Shown here: piece after piece, positions 31,286-42,821 of the stretch | Layout: every line of letters begins with the position of its first letter | Numbering within the stretch: the stretch's first letter is position 1 | Origin: Plotosus lineatus | Taxonomy: Eukaryota; Chordata; Actinopteri; Siluriformes; Plotosidae | Length of the DNA stretch: 64,000 nucleotides | Direction: 5' to 3' | Assembly: GCA_024760905.1 (NCBI GenBank) | Contig: CM045731.1 | Location: 56,246,125 to 56,310,124 of the forward strand | The notes under the pieces: generated by a model | The model's input: the letters and a program-made list of their open reading frames with translations, nothing else | Told to the model about the DNA's origin: nothing | Databases searched by the model: none | Position numbers and translations under genes: made by a program

Positions 31286-31479
31286 ACGGCACCATGAAGA
31301 AGAGCAAAATTGACTTGATAGTCAGTTTAAAGAGCTACATGCACAAAGATAATGTGCATGATGAGAGGCTACAAGATGAGGCTAGCCTCTAGCATGGATT
31401 ACTTTGGAAGTTTTTTCACAGTTTCAACAACATTCTGACTGTGTAATAGTTTAAATTTTGATGATTTCTTTCCTGCAAT

Positions 31480-31660
31480 GCTCGTGAGTTTTATTTAATC
31501 CTGCTGGGGTTGCAGGAAGGCTGATCCTGGGCAAAGGGATGGTACACCCTGAACAGCTTGCTAGTCCATTTCTTTGTGTGTATGTCTTCCTCCAGTTCCC
31601 CCATAGTGCATGAAATACAGATCATTTCATGCTGACTTGTGTTAGAAGTATAATCCATGG
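31480..31660 (-). repeat. SINE family A fragment
   Basis: GTTTTATTTAATCCTGCTGGGG, GGGATGGTACACCCTGAACA and GCTTGCTAGTCCATTTC follow the inverted 3' half of family A. The copy is degraded. Confidence 0.5.
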
Positions 31661-31739
31661 CCAATATGTTCATCTAATTGATCCTTGAAATACCTCCATT
31701 CAAAATGAAACCCAAAGTGGGTGTGGCTTAAGGTTTTTT

Positions 31740-32020
31740 CTTTTCATTTACATTTCCCTACCGCTTAATTGTACTTGGGTCATGGCAAGGGCGGGGTCTA
31801 TTCCAGCCAACTCTGGGTGAAGGAAGAGTACACCTTGAACAGTTCATAAGTCCATCACAGGGCCAAAATGCTTACAACCAGTCACACTCAGGATCAATTT
31901 GGAACAGTCTAATGTGTATCAGTTTGGACTATGGAAGGAAACCCTTGCAAGCACTGGAAGAACATGCAAGCTCTACACCCTTGCTGAGCCCAGGACTCGA
32001 AACCTTCTTTGAACTTTAAG
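31740..32020 (-). repeat. tRNA-derived SINE, family A, - copy
   Basis: CCGCTTAATTGTACTTGGG, ATTCCAGCCAACTCTGG, CATCACAGGGCC, TTTGGACTATGGAAGGAAAC and CCCAGGACTCGAAACC appear in order, ending at a degraded head. Confidence 0.65.
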
Positions 32021-32029
32021 GACGTTCCA

Positions 32030-32788
32030 TTAAACCAGAAATATTTTTGAAAAGCTCTTTGATCAGATTTTTTTCACCCCGATTACTCAATTAGAAAAGT
32101 AAACAGGGGCATTTTCTTGGTTCTCTGTAGCTCTGAAGTTGTCGGTTTTATATTCTGAAACGCTATTGTTCATGGATTTCAGGATAGCTTACGGTGACAG
32201 ACACAGAGACGTGTCTTTGCCTATTTTCCTGTCATCTCTCCTGCCCAGTTCTGTTTAAGACCTCCACGATCATACTGGTAGCATTCCAACTCCGAGTCGT
32301 GATGAGTGGGGCTTGCTTGGTTAAAATGCTTCTGGTAATCCTCTCAAAGCCTTACATGAGATGATTCATGTCCTGTTCTTCATGCTAATGCAGCAGTCTC
32401 ATGACTTGAACTTGACGCATCATTTCCCATTAAATCCTCTGAAGCTTTTTTTTTTCTCACATGAGTGTTTTTCAAGTTAGGGACTTGGCAAAATTTCTCG
32501 ACCTGTCGTCTGCTGGAAGTGCCTGTGGGTACACAGACAACAATTGGAGATTTTGTCGAGGATATCAGCCTTCATACACTTGGAGGTTGTCGAAAGGAAT
32601 CTTACTTTTTATTCAAGATCTTCCTTTGCCTGAGCTTGCATTAAACCTCACATCAAGGTACCTAGCATCTACCTTTTCTCTTTTTTTACAGTTTGCTTTT
32701 GAATAGCTCGAGATTTAGCAGCATTTTTGTGAGGTATGTTTTGATTCTATGAGGAAAAGATGGCATCTTAAGTCATCTCAAAAGCATC

Positions 32789-32790
<2 letters not shown>
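32030..32790. other. No recognised feature
   Basis: An 81-codon + frame (32461-32706) has no recognised family features. Nothing else was identified in about 760 bp. Confidence 0.4.

Positions 32791-32792
<2 letters not shown>

Positions 32793-32854
<62 letters not shown>
32793..32854. repeat. (AT)n microsatellite
   Basis: About 31 uninterrupted AT units at the left edge of a Tc1 transposase relic. Confidence 0.95.
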
Positions 32855-33175
<321 letters not shown>

Positions 33176-33240
33176 ACATGTTAACCACCACGTCACCATG
33201 CCGCCTTTCTATGTATATAGAGTTATCATTGCTATTGCCA

Positions 33241-33439
33241 GGGGCAGCATGGTGGTGTAATGGCTAACATGTCTGCTTGACTGGAAGGAGGTATTGGGTT
33301 TTGCGTGCTATGGAAGGGCTTTTTTGTTTGGAGTTTGCATGTTCTCCATGTGTGTACATGGGTTTCATCCTGGTACTCTTGTTCCTCAACAGTGCAAAGT
33401 GATGCACATTAGGTTAATTGGCAGTTCCAAGCTGCCCCT

Positions 33440-33497
<58 letters not shown>

Positions 33498-33615
33498 TAA
33501 ATGTCATAAAACAGCAAGCTGTTCAGGGTGTGCCCCGCCTTCACCCAGAAGCTGAGCTGAGATAGGCCCGAGCCTCCCCAAGACCTTAGTAGTACATTTG
33601 GCGATTGAGTAACTA
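33241..33615 (+). repeat. tRNA-derived SINE, family A, + copy, with (GT)n
   Basis: The head GGGGCAGCATGGTGGTGTAATGG is followed by the CATGTTCTCCATGTGTGTAC, GTGCAAAGTGATGCACATTAGG and AAGCTGCCCCTAAGTG segments. The family's GTGTGTGAATG region has expanded into (GT)n at 33443-33496. The 3' half has AGCTGTTCAGGGTGTGCC and GAGCTGAGATAGGC. Confidence 0.8.
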
Positions 33616-33655
33616 AGTGTTTTCTTTAACATTCAGTTAGCATTGCTATTGTCAT

Positions 33656-33995
33656 GGGTAGCAGGGTAGTGTAGGGGTCAGCATGTTTGCTTCACAGTAA
33701 AAAGGTTCTGGGTTTGAGTCCTGGACTCAGTCAGGGTGTTTCTGTGTTGAGTCTGCAAGGTTTCCCCATGCTTGCATGGGTTCCCTCTGAGTACTCTGGT
33801 TTCCTACTACAGCCCATGGACATGTTTATTAGACTGATTGGCTGTTGGAAACTGATTCTTGGTATGAGCATGATTGGTGTGTAGTTTTGGCCCTGCATGG
33901 ACTGGCGAGCTATTCAACATGCACCATGTCTTCATCCAGAGTTGGCTGAGATAGGTTCCAGCCTCATGTGAGCTTAGTATGATTAAGAGGTTTGT
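33656..33995 (+). repeat. tRNA-derived SINE, family A, + copy
   Basis: GGGTAGCAGGGTAGTGTAGG is followed by GGGTTTGAGTCCTGGAC (B box), TGCTTGCATGGGTTCCC, CATGGACATGTTTATTAG and GGACTGGCGAGCTATTC, ending ATGATTAAGAGGTTTG. It lies about 40 bp from the preceding copy in the same orientation. Confidence 0.78.
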
Positions 33996-33997
33996 AT

Positions 33998-34698
33998 AAA
34001 TGTATAATATTATAGCAAAGCATTTCTTGGAAAGAGTTGGTGTAAATAAGGGGCATAAGGACAGTAGGTGACAGCACATTGAAAAATAAAATAAAAAATG
34101 GCATCTTACTGTCACTTTATCCACCAAACACATTCATAGTATTTTCTCTGCTGTATTCGTGAAGAGCGTCATCTGAACGTGATACTGCTGCAAACATTTT
34201 TATAAGGTGATGAAAAGAGAGAGGGCCTTGTGCTCATGTTCTGCCATCACTTGGCATTGGGGGGGGGGGTATTTGTTAACAGAACGCTTTCATTTCAACA
34301 CGCTCTCTGGGTTTTTGCCTGTTTCCTTCACTGCCTCTGTGGTTTCCCTGTGTGTCATTAAGTACAGTCAGGAAGCCTGTAAAAGTTCTACAAATGTCTT
34401 CTGACCTCCGGTTTCTCTCCACACGTTTTCTGTTGCCACTCACTTTAGGACAGTTTTCATTGGTGCTCTTCTACACCAGCTTCGAAATAAATCTGTCTGA
34501 TAACAGCGAGGTTTATTCTGTCATACTGCTACAAAACACTGATATTAGATTAATAATGATAATAATTATGATGATATTTCATATAATACAGTACTAGTTC
34601 TTATACAGTGACACAGACAAGGACATGCCTCATGATGGGCTTAAGGATGGTGTGTAACTGTAATGTACATTATTGCTTTCTTGATAGTATGGTATGGC

Positions 34699-34700
<2 letters not shown>
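33998..34700. other. No recognised feature
   Basis: About 700 bp with a G9 tract near 34260. No coding or repeat homology was recognised. Confidence 0.4.

Positions 34701-34756
<56 letters not shown>
34701..34756. repeat. (ATT)n / (TAA)n microsatellite at the 3' end of an R4/Dong-like LINE
   Basis: About 18 perfect ATT units on the + strand (AAT/TAA on the - strand) directly follow the 3' end of the LINE that runs leftwards. Confidence 0.95.
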
Positions 34757-34892
34757 TACAGTAAAGATTTATATGAAGCAGAGAGGGATCGGGTGATCCT
34801 GGAACAGTCAGGCTGGTTAGGCTCATCATCAGCTCAGGGCCCTCACCCTCTCCACACAGACAGCGAATGGGACTTCTCCCAGGATGCACTGC

Positions 34893-35447
34893 CTAGTCAA
34901 ACCCACCAAGAACTTTCCGGAGAATATGGAGACTAACCAACACTGCAGCCATCTGCATTGCCCAGACTGTCAGAATGGCTGTGCTCCCAGTAGCAAACCC
35001 AGGCACACTCTTGATCTGTGTTAATAGATCAGGAAGTACCAAACCAAGGGTGCCGAGAACAATGGGGAGTCGGACGACTTTGTACTTTGGATACAAGTGA
35101 GACATTTCAAAGGCGAGGTCCGCATATTTTGCATGCTTCTTCTGAATCTTGTCAATCACATTGTTGTCAAAAGGGACAGAAAATTCAATAATATTAATAA
35201 TTCCGTTGGATTTATCAAAAAGGACAAGATAAGGCTTGTTGGCTTCAATTCTTCTCAGGCTGTATATGGGATATATAAATATATATGTATATAAGAAGCT
35301 AGAAATGATCATTTTCCATGATGCCCTGGACATGATCAGGGTCGTACCATGGATGGACCTCTGAGTCAAAACCACACGCATGATGGAGACGATAATAAAA
35401 GGAATGTGCATGCCATCATGTCTTTTCAGATAAGACGTTTGTGCCAA
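34893..35447 (-). pseudogene. Restriction-like endonuclease and zinc finger of the R4-like LINE
   Basis: The frame reads MAQTSYLKRHDGMHIP, the end of the zinc-finger block: just upstream, in another frame, are NPKCRF and NETVQRLVSGCPVLA, giving a C..C....H/C layout. It continues KPYLVLFDKSNGIINIIEFSV and PFDNNVIDKIQKKHAKYADLA, then RLPIVLGTLGLVLPDLL and AAVLVSLHILRKVLGGFD* at the C-terminus. The E/D-containing IIEFSVPFD block corresponds to the nuclease core. The usual KPD aspartate is a tyrosine here (KPY), so catalysis is doubtful. The enzyme would nick a specific target before priming. Confidence 0.8.
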
Positions 35448-35873
35448 AACAGGACAACCACTGACAAGGCGTTGGACAGTTTCATTAAATTCACTACATA
35501 AAACGACATTTGGGATTTACATTTTCCCGTATAATATTACGTTGATGATTGCGTGTTGGAAGTAACTGGTCCTGAGCAGCAAAAAGAAAGCCCTCAGTTT
35601 CACTTTTCAGACCAGTCGACTTCATCCAGGCAAAGGAGTCTGAAGGATTACTGTTCTGCCCAACACACTGCGCATAAACACGATGTAGTGGTTTTCCAGA
35701 CAGTTTTTCCTTGAAAACAGTTTTTCTTCACCTGGTTGACACACATAGATGTTCCGTCCATCAGTACTTCACCATCGACAAAATCAATATTGATGTTGAG
35801 ATTCTGTCCAGCAGCCTTGGCACGTTTAAGATAACTATGGAAGTCCTTGCTTTCATCGTGAGACTGATATGCT

Positions 35874-36860
35874 TCACAAGAGAATCATCAGATAAATATG
35901 TACAAAAGTACACAATAAAATACGATCATGAAGTGCCTCCACATTAATCAAACCTCGTCCCTGGTAATTGATTGATAAATATAAATGATTGATAGAGGAA
36001 CGAGGGTGGTGAGCTTGGTTGTCAGACATGATCCTTCTTGTAAGGCGATCAAGACTCATGATGCCGTCCTTTGTCCGATCAACAACACCAAAAGAGTAAG
36101 AAAGGACAGGCACTGCATAAGTATTTGTGGCTTTGACCTTGTTTCTAGCATTTAGCTCTGAACTCCAGATCTTTTTTAGATGAGATTTGTACTCTGCCTG
36201 AAGTTTGTCTTTTATGTGGGCATTCTGGAGCTTGTCTCGAACTTGCATCCCTAAATAGGTGTACGATTGGCCTTCCACGAGATGCTCAATCACTCCTCCT
36301 CCATGTAACTCAACTGATCCATTGATTGCCTTTTCACGTTTTAAATGAAGAATGTTACATTTATCAAGTCCGAAAGTCATACCAATATTTTGTGAACAGG
36401 ACTCGACAAGGAGAATTTGTTTCTTCAAGTTGGAATCTCTTTTGGCAATCAGCTCAATGTCATCCATGTAAAGGAGATGAGTAAGAGGTGTTGGGGATCT
36501 GTGCTGTGGAGGTCCTGGATGATAACCCTCCTCGTTATTGAGCAAAAAACTCAAGGGATTAAGTGACAAACAAAAAAGCAGAGGACTAAACGAATCCCCC
36601 TGGAATATTCCTCTCTTAATTGAAATAGGTTCTGAAGTCTTAACCTGACCTTACGAGTACATCTCAAGCTGAGTTGACCAGCAACTCATTAAAGACTTGA
36701 GTAAATGGAGTAATCGCTCAGGTAGGCCAGCACATTGAAAAGACTTCAGAAGCCATTCCTGAGGGACAGAGTCGTATGCTTTTTTGTAGTCAAGCCAGTA
36801 CATTGAGAGGTTGCGGTGGTAAGTTTTAGCCTCTTCAAGTATCATTTTCTGGACCAATAA
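35874..36860 (-). pseudogene. R4-like reverse transcriptase core
   Basis: 36651-36857 gives LSMYWLDYKKAYDSVPQEWL (motif A with catalytic aspartate), then a stop near 36650. In the next frame come ISIKRGIFQGDSFSPLLF, LNPLSFLLNN, PLTHLLYMDDIELIAKRDS (motif C, YMDD) and NIGMTFGLDKCNILHLKR (motif D). Further on are HLVEGQSYTYLGMQVRD, then WSSELNARNKVKATNTYAVP and SFGVVDRTKDGIMSLDRLTR, the thumb and connecting region. Key palm residues are intact, but the frame is broken at least once. Confidence 0.85.
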
Positions 36861-36985
36861 CTGATCCTTGCATCACCAACACCCCTTTCTTGCTCCCTTT
36901 TGCTCCGGGTAAATAATTTCAATGGAGGAGCAATAGGATGGCACGAGATTTGTCAAACACCCTGTAAAGATTTTGTACATAGTAT

Positions 36986-38343
36986 TCAGACAGGTAATAG
37001 GGCAGTAATTTTAGGATCTGTCAAGTCTCCTTTCTTTGGGAAGACTATTATGTGACCTTTACAGAACCAAGGAGGGACATCTCCTGTGTCCATTAAAGAA
37101 TTAAAACAAGTGAGCACATGTGGTTGGACACAGGGGAACAGTTTCCAAAACCGATTTTGAATGCCGTCAGGTCCTGGAGCTGTGTTAGATTTGGACATTT
37201 TTATTGTTTTCTTCAGGCAGTCCGAAGTAATGAGATACAGCAATGGTGAATTAACGTTTTCTGACATGGCTTTGCTGTATTCTTCCACCCATGGTTCCTG
37301 AAGGTTACAGTAGACCACAACTGTGACCAAAACCTCTCACTGGATTCCATGGGTGGTCTCTGGTCATCATTACTTGTAGGTGTATTAAGTTGCCTGTAAA
37401 ATTGTATTTCGTTGGTATTAAATATTTTGTTTTGTCTAATGAATTGATTCTTCTTTTCCCATTTTCTTTTTCTCTCTGTCCAAATCTTAACCTTTGCCTT
37501 AAGGGAATCAAATATTTGAAGGATAATTTTTTCCTTAGTTGTTTTGTATTTTGCCTTTAAATTTCTCCAAATTGTCTTTTGTCTTCTTGACACTGACTTG
37601 CCATGAGATCTTAATTTAAGGCAAAGCTCCAGCTACGACATGTCTATCCTTGTTTCTTTTAATTTATGTTGAATCTGGTTTTCTTTACTTTTCTTGCTTT
37701 TACCATTGTTGAAAGGTTTGGAAACTGTATGTAATTCCTCTAAAGTTTGAATAGCGGCAAACATGCAATAATTAATATCTTGCAGGGAACACTCCGCGTC
37801 AAGAGTTACAGAAATGATTTCATTTAATTTATCAATTTCATTTTGTGGAAAAGCTTTTATTGCCATTTTAACTGGCTTCCTTTTTTCAATCGGTAAATCT
37901 AAAATTTCTCTATAGTAACGGTTAAACAAAACAGAAATATGATCATCATGAACTGAAGATGTGGAAAAATCATTGGTCAAATCAGAAAGTGGAAAGCCAG
38001 GGAAATTTTCATTGTTGCCGTCAGGTGGGCTAACTTCATTGGGAAGAGGGGAGAGAAGGACACGGGCATTCATCTGCAATTTAGGGTCTGCCTCTTTCCG
38101 AACGTTGGGTTCTTGAAAAAGTACCTGACCACTTGCAGGGAATTTATCATCTGCATCATTGCGCATGTAGATCTTTAATCGCTGGAGTTGGTCTCGCAAA
38201 TTTTTCAAGAAAAGGGCTGATGAGGTTGGGTGATGGGTTATTGTGAATTGGGGTGTAAAGGGGGCAGAAAAAGGTGGGGGAGGAAGGAGAAGTGGGAGGA
38301 TGCAAATTCTCTTTCCATGTTGATGTCTGCGTTTCATCAGCAC
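36986..38343 (-). pseudogene. N-terminal region of the R4-like LINE
   Basis: 37633-38343 is a 236-codon frame with a charged, low-homology N-terminal region (LRDQLQRLKIYMRNDADDK, RYYREILDLPIEKRKPVK). 37213-37593 and 36986-37330 continue with SRRQKTIWRNLKAKYKTTK, IQFYRQLNTPTSNDDQRPP, EERFW-like spacing, then SKSNTAPGPDGIQNRFWK (motif 0-1) and GHIIVFPKKGDLTDP (motif 2) at the start of the reverse transcriptase. The pieces are joined by frameshifts near 37600 and 37320. An HPLC-type DNA-binding motif was not found. Confidence 0.7.
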
Positions 38344-38466
38344 TCTTTTTCAGCCTGCCAGCCTGCATGTCACCTAATAACCCAGTGTGACAAGCTGTCA
38401 GTTCACACCCTGCACCCCCCCACACACACACACTACACACAACACACACACAAATGTCCTCTTAGC

Positions 38467-38732
38467 GCTGCTCACACATGCCCATTCTCTGTCTCTCTCA
38501 TGCTCTCCCTCTCCCACTGTACACACACATGTAGACTGTCTTGTCCACTTTATCTTTAAGTGTAGCGTTCTCTTTCTATCACTCTCTCACTTTCTCTCTC
38601 ATTCCACTCTCTTTCACTTTCTCAAACTCTTTCACTTTCTCTCTCACACTCTCACTTACTCTCTCACTTTCTTGCACTCTTTCTCATTTTCTCTCCCACT
38701 CACTCTCTCACTCTCTCACTCTCAGTGTCTGA
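38467..38732. repeat. CT-rich low-complexity tract
   Basis: Irregular CTCTCACTTTCTCTCTC units, almost pure pyrimidine on the + strand. Open frames here reflect the composition only. Confidence 0.85.
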
Positions 38733-38771
38733 AGTCCACTATTTCTGGTATCTGAACTAAAGGAAAAGAGG

Positions 38772-38772
<1 letters not shown>

Positions 38773-38851
<79 letters not shown>
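38773..38851. repeat. (GT)n microsatellite
   Basis: About 39 uninterrupted GT units. Confidence 0.95.
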
Positions 38852-38856
<5 letters not shown>

Positions 38857-39002
38857 ACATTGGACCTCTCTGCGCTTGGTGTAAATGCTCCCCTGTGTTT
38901 GAACTGCACACCTTTTTAATGTCGGCACCTAAATAGTGAGGAAATATGGAGGGTTAGTAAAGCACCCTGGCACCTCATCAACAAGAACACACAAGCATGC
39001 GT

Positions 39003-39066
<64 letters not shown>
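39003..39066. repeat. (CA)n microsatellite
   Basis: About 32 CA units, about 150 bp from the (GT)n tract and in the opposite dinucleotide sense, so the two could pair as a hairpin. Confidence 0.95.
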
Positions 39067-39068
<2 letters not shown>

Positions 39069-39318
39069 ATACAGTCTTGAAGTTAAAACTGTTATATATT
39101 ACAGTAATGAAGATTAAATTGCTGCATTAATTCGTCTCATATTACTCCAGATCTGAACTCTTGCTCCAGAATTGCTCTCGCCCTAAACCTGCTGTCACTC
39201 CGAACCTGCTCTCACTTTGTGTGTATTAGCTATAAATCCTGTTGTTTAGAATTCATTACAAAGCACTTTGATGTTGGTCAACCTGTAAAGGTCAGAACAG
39301 CATCGTACTCCATGAATG

Positions 39319-39321
<3 letters not shown>

Positions 39322-39376
<55 letters not shown>

Positions 39377-39478
39377 CCCCTGTGATGGCCTGATGAGCTG
39401 TCCAGGGTGTACTTTGCCCTTGTATATCTACCTATGACCCTAATTTGGATTAAGTGGTTTGTAAAATGAACTAATGGA

Positions 39479-39523
<45 letters not shown>
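39322..39523 (+). repeat. Two (TAA)n tracts flanking a SINE family A 3' fragment
   Basis: TAA runs occur at 39322-39374 and 39481-39523. Between them CTGTGATGGCCTGATGAGCTG, GGGTGTACTTTGCCC, ATGACCCTAATTTGGATTAA and AACTAATGGATGAA form the 3' half of family A. The SINE tail has merged with the second TAA run. Confidence 0.75.
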
Positions 39524-39525
<2 letters not shown>

Positions 39526-39529
39526 GGTA

Positions 39530-40010
39530 AAAGCTCATTACTTATGGGGTTTAGACGCAGATGTGAGACAGAGTTGATGCCTCTGGCGGTAGCGGTGCAT
39601 GAGATTACAGTAATTACAAGTCTCCACTAATGTCTTCATGAAACACATAATTACTCACTGAAAGCCAGTTATTTTAACATCACTCCAGACATTCTGTAAT
39701 AGATCTGACTCTCTCATCTGACAGTTTTACCTTTATATTATTAAAATATAATGGACACTCCCACATAATATCAGGATTTAAATTGACTCTATATTTATAA
39801 TTTATAATTCCATACTCTTTAGTTATGTTTAATTTTTTTTTTTTTTTAGAAATGGTCTTTTATATTAAATATATATTTGTATCTATTAATCAATTAATGA
39901 TGTTTAATGTAAACTCATTTTTAAATGCACAATTTAAAAGTTGACTAGAAGATTAAAAAATGTCTAAAGGGAAAACCAACTTCCAAAAATCTTTATAATG
40001 TCCTCTCATT
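39530..40010. other. No recognised feature
   Basis: AT-rich, apparently single-copy sequence with a T13 run near 39834. Confidence 0.4.
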
Positions 40011-40012
40011 CA

Positions 40013-40014
<2 letters not shown>

Positions 40015-40107
<93 letters not shown>
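40015..40107. repeat. (TAA)n followed by (TTA)n, palindromic
   Basis: About nine TAA units run directly into about twenty ATT units with one ACT interruption. The two halves are reverse complements and could form a hairpin. Confidence 0.9.
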
Positions 40108-40108
<1 letters not shown>

Positions 40109-40795
40109 ATATGTGTGATATGGAAATCGTTAACTCTTCTTATCTGTGGTTTCAGAAAAACAGATGCTTTAGTTGTGACATTACTTTGATGATTTGACTT
40201 TTTTTATGATTTGACTTTAAACAATGTGATCATGTTCAAAAGTCATATACAGTACATTACAGGAACTGGTCACTGGAATGTATTCACATTGAAGTCACAA
40301 GAGAACACCATTATTTCTAAGTAGTAGATTTATAGAAAAGTATTCGAAAAGCAGTAGAACAGTAGATTTGTAGAAGGGTTGTAGAAGAACAGTCAAACAT
40401 TAGAATTGTAGGACAAAACATTTCTAGAATATTAGATTTGTAGAACAGCAATGGAACAGTACATTTGTAAAAATACAACAGTAGATATGTAGACCAGCAG
40501 TAAAACAGTAGATTTGTAGAACAGCAGTTGAATAGCAATGGAACAGTACATTGCAGAACAGCAGTAGAAGAACAGGGGAAGAACAGGGGAAGAATGGCTT
40601 AGTAGAATTGTTGAACAGTACATTTTTAGAAGAACAGATCAGTAGATTTGTAGAACAGCAATAGAACAGTACATTTGTATAACAGAAGTAGAAGAACAGC
40701 AGAAAACAGTGGAAGAGTATATTAGTGGATAAGTATTAGAGCAGTAGATTTGTAGTACAGCAGTAAACTAAGACATTTGTAGAACAGCAGTAAAA

Positions 40796-42821
40796 AAAGA
40801 GGGCCGTGTTGTCTTCAAGGAGGAGTTGAAACAGGCTTTGGGTGGTCAGGAAGTGCTTTCAGATGACTGGAGAACTACAGCTAATGTGATCAGGGAGACA
40901 GGTAAGAGAGTACTTCGTGTGTCGTCCGGAAGGAAAGTAGATAAGGAGACTTGGTGGTGGAATCAGGACATGCAGGAGTGTGTACAAAGGAAGAGTTTAG
41001 CTAAGAAGAAGTGGGACATTGAGAGGACCGAGGAGAGTAAACAGGAGTACAGGGAGACACAGCATAAGGTGAAGGTAGCGGTGTCAAAGGCCAAACAGAG
41101 GGCCTATGATGGCTTGTATGATAGGTTGGACAATAAGGAGGGAGAAAATGATTTATACAAGTTGGCACAGCAGAACAATAGAGATGGGAAAGACATGCAG
41201 CAAATTAGAGTGATTAAGGACAGAGTGGGAAATGTATTGACTGATGACAGAAGTGTGCTGGGAAGTTGGAAAGTGTATTTTGAAGAGTTGATGACTGAGG
41301 AAAATGAGAGAGAAAAAATAATACAAGAGGTGACTGTTGAGGACCAGGAAGTAGCAAAGATTACTAAGGGTGAAGTAAGGAGGGCATTGAAGAGGATGAA
41401 AAGTGGAAAGGCAGTTGGTCCTGATGACATATCGGTGGAGGTAGGGAAATGTCTAGGTGAGGTAGCAGTAGATTTTCTGATGAGAACATTCAACAAGGTC
41501 TTAGAGAGTGAGAGGATGCCAGAAGAATGGAGGAGCAGTGTGGTCGTGCCCATTTTAAGAACAAGGGATATGTACAGAGTTGTGGCAACTATAGAGGGAT
41601 AAAGTTGATGAGCCATACGCTGAAGTTATGGGAAAGAATAGTGGAAGCTAGACTAAGGGCAGCGGTCAGCATTTGTGAACAACAGTTTGGTTTCATGCCA
41701 AGAAAGAGCACCACAGATGCATTGTTTGCTTTCAGGATGTTAATAGAGAAGTACAGAGAAGGTCAGAGGGAGCTGCATTGTGCCTTTGGGGATCTGGAGA
41801 AAGCATATAACAGTGTCGAGAGAGGAACTGTGGTATTGCATGAGGAAGTCTGCAGTGGCAGAGAAGTATGTTAGAGTGGTGCAGGACATGTATGAGAGAT
41901 GTAAGACGGTGGTGAGGTGTGCTGTCGGTGTGATAGAAGAATTCAAAGGTGAAGGAGGGACTGCATCAAGGGTCAGCTCTGAGCCCCTTCTTGTTTGCTA
42001 TGGTGATGGACAAGCTGACAGACGAGGTTAGACAAGATTCCCCATGGACCATGATGTTTGCAGATGACACTGTGATCTGTACTGAGAGCAGAGAACAAGT
42101 GGATGATAACCTAGAGAGGTGGAAGTATGCCCTGGAAAGGAGAGGAATGAAAGTTCAGTAAGACAGAATACATGTGTGTGAACGACAAGGACCCAAGAGG
42201 TACGGTGAGGTTACAGGGAGCAGAGATGAAGAAGGTGGAGGATTTTAAGTACTTAGGCTCAACAATCTAGAGCAATGGAGAATGTGGAAAAGAGGTGAAG
42301 AAACGTGTGCAGGCAGGTTGGAATGGCTGGAGAAAATGTGTGATAGGAAGGTATCGGCAAGAATGAAAGGAAAGGTGTACAAGATGGTGGTGAGGCCAGC
42401 AATATTGTCTGGTTTAGAAACAGTGGCACTGTGGAAAAGACAGGAAGCAGAGCTGGAGGTAGTAGAGATGAAAATGTTCAGGTTTTCTTTGGGAGTAACG
42501 AGGATGGCTATGATCAGAAATGAGTACATCAGAGGGACAGCACATGTAAGAGGTTTTGGAAACAAAGTCAGAGAGGCTAGATTGAGATAGCTTGGTCATG
42601 AACAAAGAAGGGATAGTGAATATATTGGTTTTAGGTTGCTGAGGTTGGAACTACCAGCCAGAAGTCCTAGAGGAAGACCAAAGAGAAGATTTATGGATGT
42701 GGTGAAAGAGGACATGAAGGTAGCTGGAGGAAGAGTAGAAGATTCAGAGGATAGGGTGAGATGGAGGCAGATCATTCGCTGTGGCGACCCCTAAAGGGAG
42801 CAGCCGAAAGGAAAAGAAAAA
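40796..42821 (+). mobile_element. RTE-clade LINE copy 6 within the minisatellite
   Basis: A 5'-truncated copy beginning in the linker (AGGGCCGTGTTGTCTTCAAG) and ending with the tail CGACCCCTAAAGGGAGCAGC and CGAAAGGAAAAG. The 17-bp sequence GTAGAACAGCAGTAAAA flanks both sides (40779-40795 and 42822-42838); as it is also a minisatellite unit, it is only suggestive as a target duplication. Coding runs through linker plus N-terminal reverse transcriptase (40826-41602), QFGFMPRKSTTDALFAFR (41527-41874), motif B and MMFADDTVICTES (41949-42161), and the C-terminal domain (42282-42590), in shifting frames. Confidence 0.9.
40826..41602 (+). pseudogene. RTE linker and N-terminal reverse transcriptase of copy 6
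   Basis: The 258-codon frame reads KQALGGQEVLSDDWRTTANV, VSSGRKVDKETWWWNQDMQE, AKKKWDIERTEESKQEYRET, the acidic EENEREKIIQEV, then MKSGKAVGPDDISVEVGK (motif 0-1; the usual tryptophan is G) and VLESERMPEEWRSSVVVPIL. It loses frame at 41560 where the C of TTCTTAAGAACAAG is missing. The active-site motifs lie downstream in other frames. Confidence 0.85.

Larger units (their letters stand above)
34757..38450 (-). mobile_element. R4/Dong-like LINE with restriction-like endonuclease
   Basis: The - strand carries an N-terminal ORF region (38343-37633, continuing through 37593-36986), a reverse transcriptase (about 37330-35874), a CCHC-type zinc finger (about 35520-35430) and a C-terminal restriction-like endonuclease (35447-34893). 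That order is typical of R2-group LINEs, and the YMDD-type active site with FQGDSFSPLLFCLSLNPLS points to the R4 clade (Dong, fish Rex6). Its 3' end abuts a TAA microsatellite; Dong elements are known for inserting into TAA repeats. It has several frameshifts and stops. The 5' boundary is uncertain and no duplication was found. Confidence 0.83.

Noticed and set aside
32461..32706. 81-codon + frame with cysteine-containing start
   Set aside because: No family match and no splice context; treated as chance.
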